Positions 37,125-47,849 of a stretch of 64,000 bases of DNA are shown piece by piece (within the stretch, counting starts at the first letter, position 1; each line of letters begins with the position of its first letter). The position numbers were made by a program, and so were the translations under genes. The notes beneath the pieces were generated by a model. It was given only the letters and a program-made list of their open reading frames with translations, ran no database searches and had not been told where the DNA came from. The stretch comes from Ampelocalamus luodianensis (lineage: Eukaryota; Streptophyta; Magnoliopsida; Poales; Poaceae), in the NCBI GenBank assembly GCA_036346255.1, contig CM070619.1, positions 33,920,342 to 33,984,341 on the forward strand, read 5' to 3'.

Positions 37125-37851
37125 TGTAACACCCCAGCCTGACAAAGGCCTGGAATGCTACTAAACTAACACTATAACCATTTTAACATTGATACAATTC
37201 TCTAAAATCCGACAGAACCTCCTTTGTTTAGTTACTAAACCGGAGGTCCCAACCTTTAAATGTGACATAGTTAAATAATCCAACATCCAGCATCAACAAA
37301 AGACCACCAAAACTATACTAATCATCACTATGTCATCCATAGCATGCTAAACAACTACAAGCATAAACAAAAGGACATCCATGATCCTCTAATCAACTCT
37401 GTTACAAATTATTCCAAGCAAAGGAAGTAATCATAAAGAATTCTTTAAGTAAGTTTCTGAGCTACTAAATTATCATTATATCAATTCAAATGTGAGTAGT
37501 TCGTGCCATTGTGCAACCACTCTAAGTCTTACTCCCTCTCATGCATGTTGTTCTTGTAAAGGGGTACCTAAAAACACAATAACAGCAAGAGTGAGTCCAA
37601 AGACTCAGCAAGTACAATAAATGACAATAATAACATAAACAATTGTAATTATCAACATCCTTCTTCAGTCTCTATTATAAACATGTCATATGCTCATGCT
37701 ATGTAAGATGCTCAAGTGCACTTTCTCTTTCTCTTTTACTTTTGTATTTTACCGGTAATGCAAAGTATGCAACCGTCATTGCATACCCATGCATGTGCTT
37801 TCAAGCGCAGGACCAATTGCCCAATACTCCGCAAGTAAAGGGGACCTCAAG

Positions 37852-37996
37852 CCCACACTCCACAAGTGTGGGGACCATAAGTCCATCGTTTTCATGATGG
37901 GGACCTCTTTTCAATGCCCACATTCCACGAAAGTAGGGACCTCAAGCCCGTCATCTACATGACGGGGACCTCGAATATGCATAGTCACCACGTGAC
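37852..37996. repeat. Array of short stem-loops followed by GGGGACC
   Basis: Stems: CCCACACT/AGTGTGGG (37852-37859, 37865-37872), CCATC/GATGG (37883-37887, 37896-37900), CCCGTCAT/ATGACGGG (37947-37954, 37959-37966) and GTCAC/GTGAC (37984-37988, 37992-37996). A degraded stem lies between the second and third full ones. All but the last are followed by GGGACC or GGGGACC. The same array with different stem bases is at 48606-48758. Confidence 0.8.
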
Positions 37997-39164
37997 CAAG
38001 CCTCCAATATGATAGCATGATGCACATGAACAAAACTTTAAACCATCATAAATTTGTATTCACAACAACATCATACATGAATAAACTTATTCATACTCTT
38101 CCAGCATTCATCATCGTTTGACATTCATAGCATTCTAGCATCCATGAATAACACATATATTCATAATACTAGCAAACATGAACAATCACTCATGAATAAC
38201 AATTAATCGTATCTCCAGCATTCACCATCCTTAATCATACATATCACACTATCAACCATGCATAACTAATACGTATCAAAATACTGGCACTCTCTATCAA
38301 CCATTCATAATTATTCTATCAACCAGAGTACTTGCCTAAACCGCGTGAGAACGGAGGATGTGAAGAGGGTGCTGCCTGCGGGACCAATCCCCCACCTAAA
38401 TTCATTTAAAAACATACTAAGACAATAGTGAAGGACCAAACAAACTATAAAAGTAAGCATGAACTAGCAATAACGCAAAACGCGACCCCGACTTCAAATT
38501 CCAGAATGCTGAAATGACCCCTCTGGGAACAGTCATGTTCAAAAATTCGTATCTTTTAGTAAATTAGTCCAAATGAGGTGATCTTAGACTTCATTGAAAG
38601 GTTATCAAATTCTCCAACTAAACCTAGTTGGTGAGCCTTCCTGATTCGACGAACTACTACCCCTATCAAGCCAATTAACAGAACATCGTTTTCACATCAA
38701 GTTCTCTGGACAGTACACTAAAACTGTCATAACGTTTAGCTTGTTTGTCCACACTACACGTTCTTGAGCTTCCCTGAAAGCTACAACAAATATCTACAAC
38801 TTTCGTTATATTGAGCTCCTCAGATTCTCCCTTTAACAGATCGAGCAAGACATATTACTGAAACCCGTGAGATGACCGACAGATTCGTAGAACAGTCCCA
38901 CCAATTAATTCATAATTTTTGCTACAGAGGTCCAAATTTTGCGATCTAATACTTCATCGAAAGCTAACGACGTCCTATACAATTCTCTAGGAGATGTCCA
39001 GAGCTGAATCTGCTCGCAACTAAAACAAAACGATGATCTAACACGAACTATCTTGAAGAAACAGAAATACCGATATTGCCAAATCGCGAAACTATACAAC
39101 TAATCGAACGGGATCATGAGTTACCCTTGGAGAACGAGATGACGAACGCAGAGACCCAGCGAGG

Positions 39165-39245
39165 CTCCTTCCTTTCCTTCCTCTTTTCCTTCTCCCCTTC
39201 TTCTTCCTTTCTTCTTCTTCCTTCCTCTCCTTCTTTTCTCCTCTT
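39165..39245. repeat. 81-base pyrimidine tract
   Basis: Uninterrupted C/T on the plus strand (GA on the transcribed-sense strand), close to the U3 end of the LTR. Similar tracts occur at 50022-50083 and 56561-56633. Confidence 0.85.
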
Positions 39246-39268
39246 GGCATGACAGCAGGAAGCGGATT

Positions 39269-39331
39269 GCTACAGTACTCGGATTGCTACAGTGTGGTGG
39301 TGCTACAGTACCTGGGCGAAGTTACTGTAGC
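39269..39331. repeat. Cluster of GCTACAGT motifs
   Basis: Three direct copies (39269, 39286, 39302) and one inverted copy ACTGTAGC (39324-39331) within 63 bp. They may be transcription factor sites in the LTR promoter region; the binding factor is unknown. Confidence 0.65.
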
Positions 39332-39503
39332 AACCCTAGGGTTTGGTCTCCCCTCCCTCTTAAGTTGGGCTCCCCCACTTGGGCTATGGGCTGGCGGCCC
39401 ACTACTCTCTTCAACTCACTAAATTCTGAAATTTCACTCTTAAATACCTCTTCTAATCCCTTAATTATTTATTTAATTAAATTTGTCAGGCTAGGGTGTT
39501 ACA

Positions 39504-40543
39504 GTTATGTTGTTAAACCAGCCGTCCCTTCTCCTCGGCATGCATCGGGAGGAGGGTGAGTAGGTATCTCGAACCATTGCCGCAGACTTCACCTACAGGG
39601 CGATAATAAAGTTTACGAGCTACTACATCTACGATCTGGCGCTTCCTCGTTATTCATCAAGCTCGACAATGAAATCGGTTGTGCGTCCAAACTATTATGC
39701 TATAATCCTAGTATTGTGTATGTTTAGAAGTACAATGAGTTGCCCGTTGTTAGTATTGCTTTATGTATCTCTAGTTTTATATGATCTTTGCCTCATAATA
39801 AAATCTGGAGTTAAAATATTGTCCACGTGTTCTGCATCCAACATAATCATGGGTATCTTCTTTCCCTTGCCCTCGGCACAAGAAATGTTTTGTTTTCTTC
39901 TTTGTCTTTTTGGAACAAATTAAGTGATTATTTTCTCTGACGATAGAAAATAAGATATTGGTATCATTTTTCACGTGTGAAGTACCTTGCACTATAATAA
40001 ATATTCACACCGTAACTCGTGTTGGGAACAATTTTATTTCGAGGTTAGTATATTGTTGGCGATGAGAATCTAAAGCGACAGGAGAGTAATTTGTTAGAAC
40101 AAAAAGCTCGTGTAGCACCTTCATCTTCTTTTCAAAAAAGGTCACATGTCAAAATTAGGGGAAATCGATTATATACAAAGCATAGAGTGTTGGGAATTGG
40201 GATGCCTACTTGGGGCTCTACGCTGCCAAAAATGTCAGAAGGGAGAAGTATTTCAAGCATCACTTTGCAATGCTGGAAAGAAAAATAATAGGGATAGGAA
40301 AAACAGAAATGAAAGAAATGAAAATACTCTGAACTAGGAAATTATTTTTAGGGTGTGCTACTAGTTTGCTTGCCTACGTGCAATTCGTCTGATAGTCTCT
40401 CATTTGTCATTTGTGGTCAGTGTGACCTCAAATATTGTACTAGCACATCAGAATACACATTGCTCTTCATGGATCATCTTCTACCCTTGTCCATGTTACT
40501 CCCATATTCCATCATGTGCATGACAATTTGTCAGCTGCCAAGT
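39504..40543. repeat. 6.6-kb unit copy C, segment 2
   Basis: It resumes exactly where segment 1 stopped (GTTATGTTGTTAAACC, compare 22659 onward in copy A) and runs to CAAGT at 40539-40543, the target of the next insertion. It carries duplication member 1 (about 39830-40340). Confidence 0.9.
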
Positions 40544-43500
40544 TGTGAGACCCCGGTTTATTAAGCTTGTAATACTTAACCCTCCTCTGGTTCTAGTATC
40601 ACAAACAGAATAACCCGTACCTCGATGGACATGTGCTTCCCAGAAATTGCAGCACACATTCATCATACAAAAGCATGCATCATTTCCATACAACATAAGA
40701 TAACAATTCTACCAAAGACATACATAATACTTAAGTTATTACAGAACAGCCGACCGGCCAAAAGACAAGAGTATAAAGAAGTAACAGCGGAAGCAAAAGA
40801 TGCCATAAGATGGCTTAAACCAAAAGACGACCGGTTAGCCACATAACACCACAGGGCAACCGACCGGGCCGCCAAGCTAATCGCCTCACACACTGCCACA
40901 CCACAAATCACAAAAGTGAGGCCCATCGGGCTCACCTTCCTCCTCTTCACACAACAAGCAATGCAGGTGAGTACAATAATGTACTCGCAAGACTTACGAG
41001 TAACAAGCCTATACATAGCTACATGACAGCTGTATCAAAGGAAGGTTGGTTATATGGTTATTTGGACGCATAAAGTCAGTTCCATTTGCAATAATGTAAT
41101 AGATTGAAAGCAATTTAACAAATCAGTCTTTAAGCATTGAAATAACAGCGAGTAACAATAATTATCAAGTAACCACCTAGAAGTGACTAACCCAATAGCC
41201 ACCACACATAGCATGAATCCCTGATTCATACCACCCATCAAGTTTTAATTTAAAATGTTGTAGTCTAACTCTTGAAAAGCTTACCCAAGCGTGTCCATAA
41301 CCTAGGACGAGGCTATTTGAATAGTTTCAAAACCCTGCAGGGGTGTACTAATGTACCCACACTTCAGACCGCCTTTAAGCCACATGATTTAGCACACTTC
41401 CAAAGGTATGCCGGCACGGCTAAGTCCTCGAGACATTTCCAATATTGTGTATCAACTACGAGCCGCTCGTATGGATAGAAACCCATACGCTTACATTGTA
41501 AAGCCAAAAAGACAACTACCCCTCGGGGTAAAGCTCTTTGGACAACTACAATGCTCCCACACACAACCATTTCATTTTACCACAACGCGACACACACACA
41601 CCCTCCCGCGACTCGTAGCCAACACACGCCAAACTACTAAGTCAAGAGAGGTCCCATTCCCTCTAGTGTGGTTAGCACGCACAAATTGCCTGGATAACAG
41701 ATACTCACAAGATGTTCGTTCCCTAATTGACTCGGGCACCATTCAAATCACACCCAAGAGATCACACCATCTTACTATTGTGCCCAAGTCTAAATTGTTT
41801 TGTTTTTCAGTTTTCCTTTTTGCAATTTAGACATAGCACAAGGCTAAAACAAGTATATCATAATAAGTTTGTGTGATCAGGGTTATCGACAAGTCGATAA
41901 CCGCCCATTTCTACCGATAGCTAAGCATGGCTAAGCAACGAACCCGTAAACTACTAAGTGACAAGGATTCATCCAACGAATCCAAAATCACAGCAAGATA
42001 GACCTAGGCTCAGTAGTAGAGGATAAACATTGCCTACTGATAATGCATCTACTAGGTGAACAATTGACAATAGTTAAAACAACATAGCAATGCATACATA
42101 GAATTTGCAAACAATATATTAGAATTTGAAAATAGTAGGAGCAACATGATCAAATGATGCTACATCTGCTTGCCTTGCTGGAGTGCAGGATCTGATGGCT
42201 GTGGCTCAGATTCAATCTCAAGATTATCTTCGGAACCTAACGTGAAAAGGCGATAAGCAAATAAGAACGAGGAACACCAAATAAACTCCAACAGTAAAAG
42301 ACACTCAAATCGAAAGAAATTTACATAGTAGCTAGGGAATGATTTTAGACAATTTTAGGGGCAAGAATCATGCAATTTGGATTTAGTATGCAAAAGATAT
42401 AGCCAAAATACACTCTCTCAGCCTATTAATTCACTGATTAATTACTGGTACTGTTCATAGCGAAAATTTCTAGAATGATCTAAGGTCTAAAATTTTTATA
42501 GCAGGTAGATTATGACGTCCTATTGACAGCAAAGTTGAGTTTACTAAATTTGGAGTTATGAAGATTTATTGATGATTTTTCTAGGTTGTAAACCTAGCAC
42601 AAGTTACTTTACAAAAATATCACCATGCTCAAATCCTATTTTATATTAAAGTGTATTAATAGAGGAATTTAACAAAATTGACTTTGCACAAATTGGAAAT
42701 CTACAGAAAAAGATATGCATTTTTCAAGTTTTATTTCTATTTTTGGAATATTCCAATGGCAGGAATCAAGTTATTTCAGTTACAAGATTTTCTGATACAG
42801 AAATATGCCTAAATGCATTTTTAGATTAAACTTAAGGGGCAAATGAATTTATTATAGTTGGAAACACCTAAAAAAGAGTCAACACGAATTAGTTATGAGT
42901 TTCTAAAGTTTAACTACAATTTTTAGTTGATAAATAAATGCTTACAGAAATAAAATCAAACTTAACAGGAACAAAACGACATGGACGCTTGAGGACCTTT
43001 GATCTAAAATCCCACGGCCCACACGCGTCGGGAACAGCGCATGCGCGCGATACCTAAAAGGAGCCCACCGTTGGATCAAGATCCAACGGCTCACGCATAG
43101 GGATGCATTCGGACGGTGTGGTTGCCTCGGCCATCCACAACCGCAGATCGCGAGATGAACGGCTCGGAGCGCACCTTCCTTCGGAGAGTCCGGTGCACTC
43201 GCGATCGCAGCCGCAGATCTGGCGATGGGCGATCCGAATGATTAGGAATCAGATGGTCCGAATGCACTCCAGATCTGGGCCGTTGATCACGAGATCGACG
43301 CTCCACAATCAACAAAGTGCTACGCACGGGGCTAAGTGCGCGGGAGGGAATTTCAATGCGGGCCCACATGTCAGTGAGACCGAGGGTCAAATAAGACAGC
43401 GATTAATTACTAAAAACCAATGATTAGTGATTAATGGCCCCAGGTTTTGTCTTAAAGGACCCCGGACTGAGGTGAAGGCCTATGGGCCCACACATCAGTG

Positions 43501-45402
43501 GCACAAAGGCTTGACTAGGACATAATTAATACACTCAATGATTAACAATGATTAGGCATTAATTATGTCCTAAATAACTGACGAAAATGGGAGATTACGC
43601 CGGCAACAACCCGAGCGCACTCAATGGCTAGTCGCCGGTGACTTCGGCCGCGGCGGCGCCAACCAAGAGCTAAAATGGAATCGCCAAATTACTACGAACC
43701 TAATGGTGGCAACCTCGCCGGCGGTGAGGGACCAGAACGTCGGCTAGCCGGAAAAACGAAAATGGAGCTTTTACTAAAAATTTGAAAATAGCTAAAGCTC
43801 CATTGCGATCCAGCGTGTGCCAAAGCCTCTAGGGACTAATAAGAAGCTACCTTAATGAAGAGAATCTTCAAAGATGGCCGGAGAAGCTTGTCCACAGTGG
43901 AGCTCGCCGGACCCGAGGAAGAAGATGATGAAAATGATGATCTGAGCCAAAATGAGTACCATCGGTGGTCAAAATAGCCTCATTACAACTCCTAGAAGCT
44001 ACATGAGCAACCAATAAGAAGATAGAGCACTCACCTGAGCTGAGAAAGAAGATGACCAAAACCGGCCGAATTTGAACAAACCCCAAATTGGATAATTCCT
44101 GCGAATCAAATCCAAAATTAAGCGAGGGGATATGTTCAAAATAGTGAGGAGGTTAAAATGGTGTAAAGAAATACGAAGGAGAACCACTGGAACACCAAGA
44201 ACACCAATGGAGCTCTACGGGTCAACAATGGTGGATTGTCGGTTTTGGGGTATTAAGCTCCACAATTGAAAATGGAGCTCAAGGGTGGGCTAAAGAAATA
44301 CCAGGAAGTGTAGAGGGTGCTTATAAGACTTGGAGACACTAGGGTTTTGCCAAAAGAGCTTTTTGGGAGGCAAAGCTCAAAGCACAAGGCATGGCCGACA
44401 AAGAAAAAGAGGTAGATGGTGCACTAGGGCAAGGTATGGCCGAAAGTGTCTCCCACACCCCTAAATGTCGGCTAGGACGGCTGTAGGGAGCATGAAATGA
44501 CATCCCCGCGCCCTGCACTGTTTTCGCACGGCGGCAGGTTGAAGACGCCGCGAAAAACTCTCGGGTGGTTTTGAACCCTAGGATTTTAATCGGACGGCTG
44601 ACAAAGCGCCACGCCACTGAGTTTTGAAATAAAGGAGTAGATCGGGAGCCCTTGGATTAGAAATGAATGGCTCAGATTGCTCCACGATGCTGAGGTGGGT
44701 TACGACAGAGGAGATTGCAAGCATTGGATTTTAATCCAATGGCCCTGATCAAACAAAGCAACCGGAAGGTCTGAATGTTTTCACACGATCAGGACGGTTG
44801 GATCGAGATCCAATGGCTGAGATTGAAAGCGCGCTTTTAAAAGAGGCTCGGTGCAGTTAGTTGATTGTACCAAGACGAGTTGCTCGAGCCCGAGTCTGAC
44901 TCAAACCCAACGCACAGTGAAATCAGGTTTTGAGTTTTTAAACTCAACTGGGACTTTGGGGATTTATTTGAGATAACAAAACAACTCCAAAAAGTATGAA
45001 ATTTTTACTGGAGTTTGCTAACTCTGATATTAACCTGGTATAAAATTTTCAGAGGTTTTTATGCTGCGCATTATTCTCCAAAAATTTATGCAAGGTTCTG
45101 ATTTAAGGTTTGACTACCCTCTAAAAATATTTAAGCAATTTCTAAAAATTGTGAAATTTTTCAGAGAGGTCACATACCATCCCAGGAACTTAAGAAAAAT
45201 ATTTCCAACGGATGATCACAAGATTTGAGATGAATATTTTTGGAAGACAAGGTTTGGATCAAAGGACTTGTGACTTTGTATTTCCATAACATTTCACAAC
45301 AATTGTTCAAAGCACACAGGGAAATACAAGATGTAAGAAAAAGTTTTAATTTCTACACATTTTCTTACATTTGAAACACAAGTCCAAGATTGGGATGTTA
45401 CA
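40544..45402 (-). mobile_element. Solo LTR of a chromovirus-type element (4.86 kb), TSD CAAGT
   Basis: TG/CA-bounded: TGTAACATCCCAATC on the minus strand at 45402 and CCCCGG...TCTCACA at 40544. It is flanked by CAAGT at 40539-40543 and 45403-45407. No primer site, polypurine tract, gag or pol lies inside, so it is a solo LTR left by LTR-LTR recombination. The U3-side 2.2 kb matches 57073-59308 in inverted orientation. A TATA-like TTATAAG lies near 44321 on the minus strand. GC-rich promoter-like sequence covers 43000-43750. The R/U5 side holds hairpins at 41457-41489. Confidence 0.82.
41456..41537. other. Overlapping hairpins in the solo LTR
   Basis: TACGAG/CTCGTA (41457-41462, 41466-41471) and CGTATGG/CCATACG (41468-41474, 41483-41489) share the bases CGTA, so only one can form at a time. 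A further long-range pairing CCAAAAAG/CTCTTTGG follows (one mismatch). The same layout occurs at 60234-60321. Confidence 0.55.
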
Positions 45403-47849
45403 CAAGTGATGGAGGACCGACTACAGTGAGGGCAGTCCTTTTCTATTAGCTGTTCAATTTCTCCATTATTGAATAGGGAGGAGGGTACCTTTCCCATATA
45501 CTATGAGATAATGGATGAAAAACTGTAGTAGTTTGTTGTGAACATCTCAAGGAGCATAAAGTATGACATGCCATCACACAAACAAACCTGGATTTTTGCC
45601 GGTTTTGCGATGTTCACATAAAGTAGTTTCGCTTGATACAAAACAATGTGCTACATGGTAGGTTTATTCTACAATTCCATAACCAATACACTTTCTTTCT
45701 TACTCAGAATTCACAGTCTACGAATGTTAAATATGCAGTAATATTGTAGAGGATTACAGATGGTACAAGAAGAACCTCAAAAGCTTGACGTGAAATCTGA
45801 GAAAGAATCTTGATCGAAGATAGCTCAATTGCTCAAGTACCCTTGATTACAACAACAGGGCAGTCCACATTGTTGATGCAGTAATTGCTCATACTGTCCA
45901 TGAACATCTTGTATAAAAGAATCAATTAATAACGTGTATTATATATAAATTCTGCGCAAAAATAAGTTCAAATAAATGCTTAAAAAGGTCATTTAAACCT
46001 AAAGGGAAATTCAAAATTTTAATCCTTCACACACAACTCAATAAATCAACATCATATAAAAAGCCAGATTACCAAACACTATAGCTTGATTTAAAAGCTA
46101 AGGGGCTTATAAACTTATTAAGCCAAAAAGATGGCTTTAAGCTATAAACCAAAAAGCCTAAGCCTAAACAAAAAGTGCATAATTCTATTATTAATCAAAC
46201 TCAAAACAAAGGAGTCCATTATATATGTTGTTAATTGAGGGTCATTTTGGTAATTTCTCAATTAGAGAAAAGAAGAAAATAAAAAAGAAATGAAAAGATG
46301 GCGGGCCCCACCTGTCGGTGGGAGAGGAGGGTGAGGATAAGGCCGGAGACTCAGCTCCAGCCCTATCCGGCCTTGTGCACAATGGGGTTTTCCCCCTCTT
46401 TTTCTCTAGTGCTTGTGCGGTTGCAGCGGGAGAGTCAGGCGGCGGTGGCGCTGGAGGCACATGCAGCCCGGGCTCCTTGGGCACCGGTCGTTCGCAGCAG
46501 TCGCGCCACCCCTATGGCTTCGTCCTCTACAAAAGAGGCAACTCCTCTCCTTTCTTCTTACCCGAAAAATAGTGAGTTCCCAATTTTTTGTGTGAGCTTT
46601 TCCTCTCCAATTTTGGCTTCAGTTTTGGGAGGATTTGGAGCTCTTGCACCGCTGTGGTTGATCCTATGCCGTTGGCGTCCGATCTTCTTTCCATTGCCCT
46701 CGGCACAAGAAATGCTTTGTTTTCTTCTTATCTTTTTGGAACAAATTAAGTGATTATTTTGTCTGACGAGAGAAAATAAGATGTTGGTATCATTTTTCAC
46801 GTGTGACATACCCTGCACTATAATAAATATTCACACTGTAACTCTTGTTGGGAACAATTTTATTTCGAGGTTAGTATATTGTCGGCGATGAGAATCTAAA
46901 GCAACAAGAGAGTAATTTGTTAGAACAAAAAACTCTTGTAGCACCTTCATCTTCATTTCCAAAATTGTCACATGTCAAAAATAGGGGAAAATCGATTATA
47001 GACAAGGCGTAGTGTTGGGAATTGGGATGCCTACTTGCAGCTCTACACTGCCAAAAATGTCAGAAGGGAGAAGTATTTCAAGCATCACTTTCCAAAGCTG
47101 GAAAGAAAAATAATAGGGATAGGAAAAACAGAAATGATAGAAATGAAAATACTCCGAACTAGGAAATTATTTTGGGGCTTGTGCTGTACGTTGGGGCGAG
47201 GCTATTAGCCGTTAGAGATGATGTGGGTTTCAGTCGTGAGCGGCGGGTAAGGAGGTAGGCGTGATCGCCTCGTGCATGCGCTAAGGCTTGCCCTTAGCGA
47301 TGCCGAGGCTCTAATCCTGCACAAGAACCGGGATAGTAATTCTGTTCTTAATCCCATATCAAAACAGAGGTGTCCCTTATAAAGTGCCATTGGTTTAGAG
47401 AGCTACTGTTGGACTTACCACTGGGTGAGAAACCAATACTGGCAATCTTAATGTACTGTGATAACTAAACAGTGTTGATTAAGATTACAGGTACTAAAAA
47501 TAACATGAAGTCCTCCAGACACGTGAAGCATAGGCTTAAATCGCCGAAAACCGAGAACACTCGGTGATTCTGTGAATTATATTCGCACTGAGAATAGTCC
47601 GGTAGACTCTTGCACAAAGAGGCTAGCACGGAAGGCGTTTTCTGTTGCGTCCATGGACATGAGAATGAGGCCCATTGAAGTTACAACTTAACAGTAACCT
47701 ATACCTTTTTGATTGGAGATCCAGTGATTTAGGTAATGGGAAAAACCAGTTGAAGTTGTAACAAGAGAGTGCAGTTAATAATATCTGTACCCGTATTCTA
47801 ATACACAAAATACTCTCAACTGTATGGAAGGGTAGTGGTAGAGGGCTCT
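45403..47849. repeat. 6.6-kb unit copy C, segment 3
   Basis: It continues copy C after the solo LTR and contains the foldback-like segment (46070-46190), the exon-like block with ATG 46514, duplication member 2 (46680-47170), LTR-like segment 1 (47185-47430) and the copia RNase H remnant from 47505. A burst of short losses at 47540-47580 turns CTG and CAG into CG. It ends at GCTCT (47845-47849), the target of the next insertion. Confidence 0.9.
47505..47849 (+). pseudogene. Ty1/copia RNase H C-terminal remnant (copy C)
   Basis: It starts like copies A and B (MKSSRHVKHRLKS), but the frame is broken at about 47540-47575 by clustered small deletions. The 3' flank to 47849 is retained and then interrupted by the large non-coding element. 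Confidence 0.65.

Larger units (their letters stand above)
35875..39503 (-). mobile_element. Non-coding LTR element, internally deleted, TSD GTTAT
   Basis: The 3629-bp insertion is flanked by GTTAT. The right part is a full LTR (37125-39503) with a primer site at 37111-37124, giving minus-strand orientation. The left end keeps only 64 bp of the other LTR (35875-35938), joined directly to internal sequence. The remaining internal (35939-37110) has no coding signal and resembles 53500-54380 of the element at 47850-57025, so the two belong to related non-coding families. Confidence 0.88.
37125..39503 (-). repeat. Full 5' LTR of the 3.6-kb element (2.38 kb)
   Basis: TG/CA-bounded. Its two ends are inverted copies of each other over 22 bases with one mismatch (TGTAACACCC, then C or T, then AGCCTGACAAA), much longer than the usual 2-6 bp LTR inverted ends. 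It contains the stem-loop array 37852-37996, a long pyrimidine tract and repeated GCTACAGT motifs near the U3 end. Confidence 0.88.

Noticed and set aside
41408..41830. A 140-residue plus-strand frame in the solo LTR
   Set aside because: It is antisense to the LTR transcript, covers the hairpin region, and its counterpart near 60200-60580 is not open.
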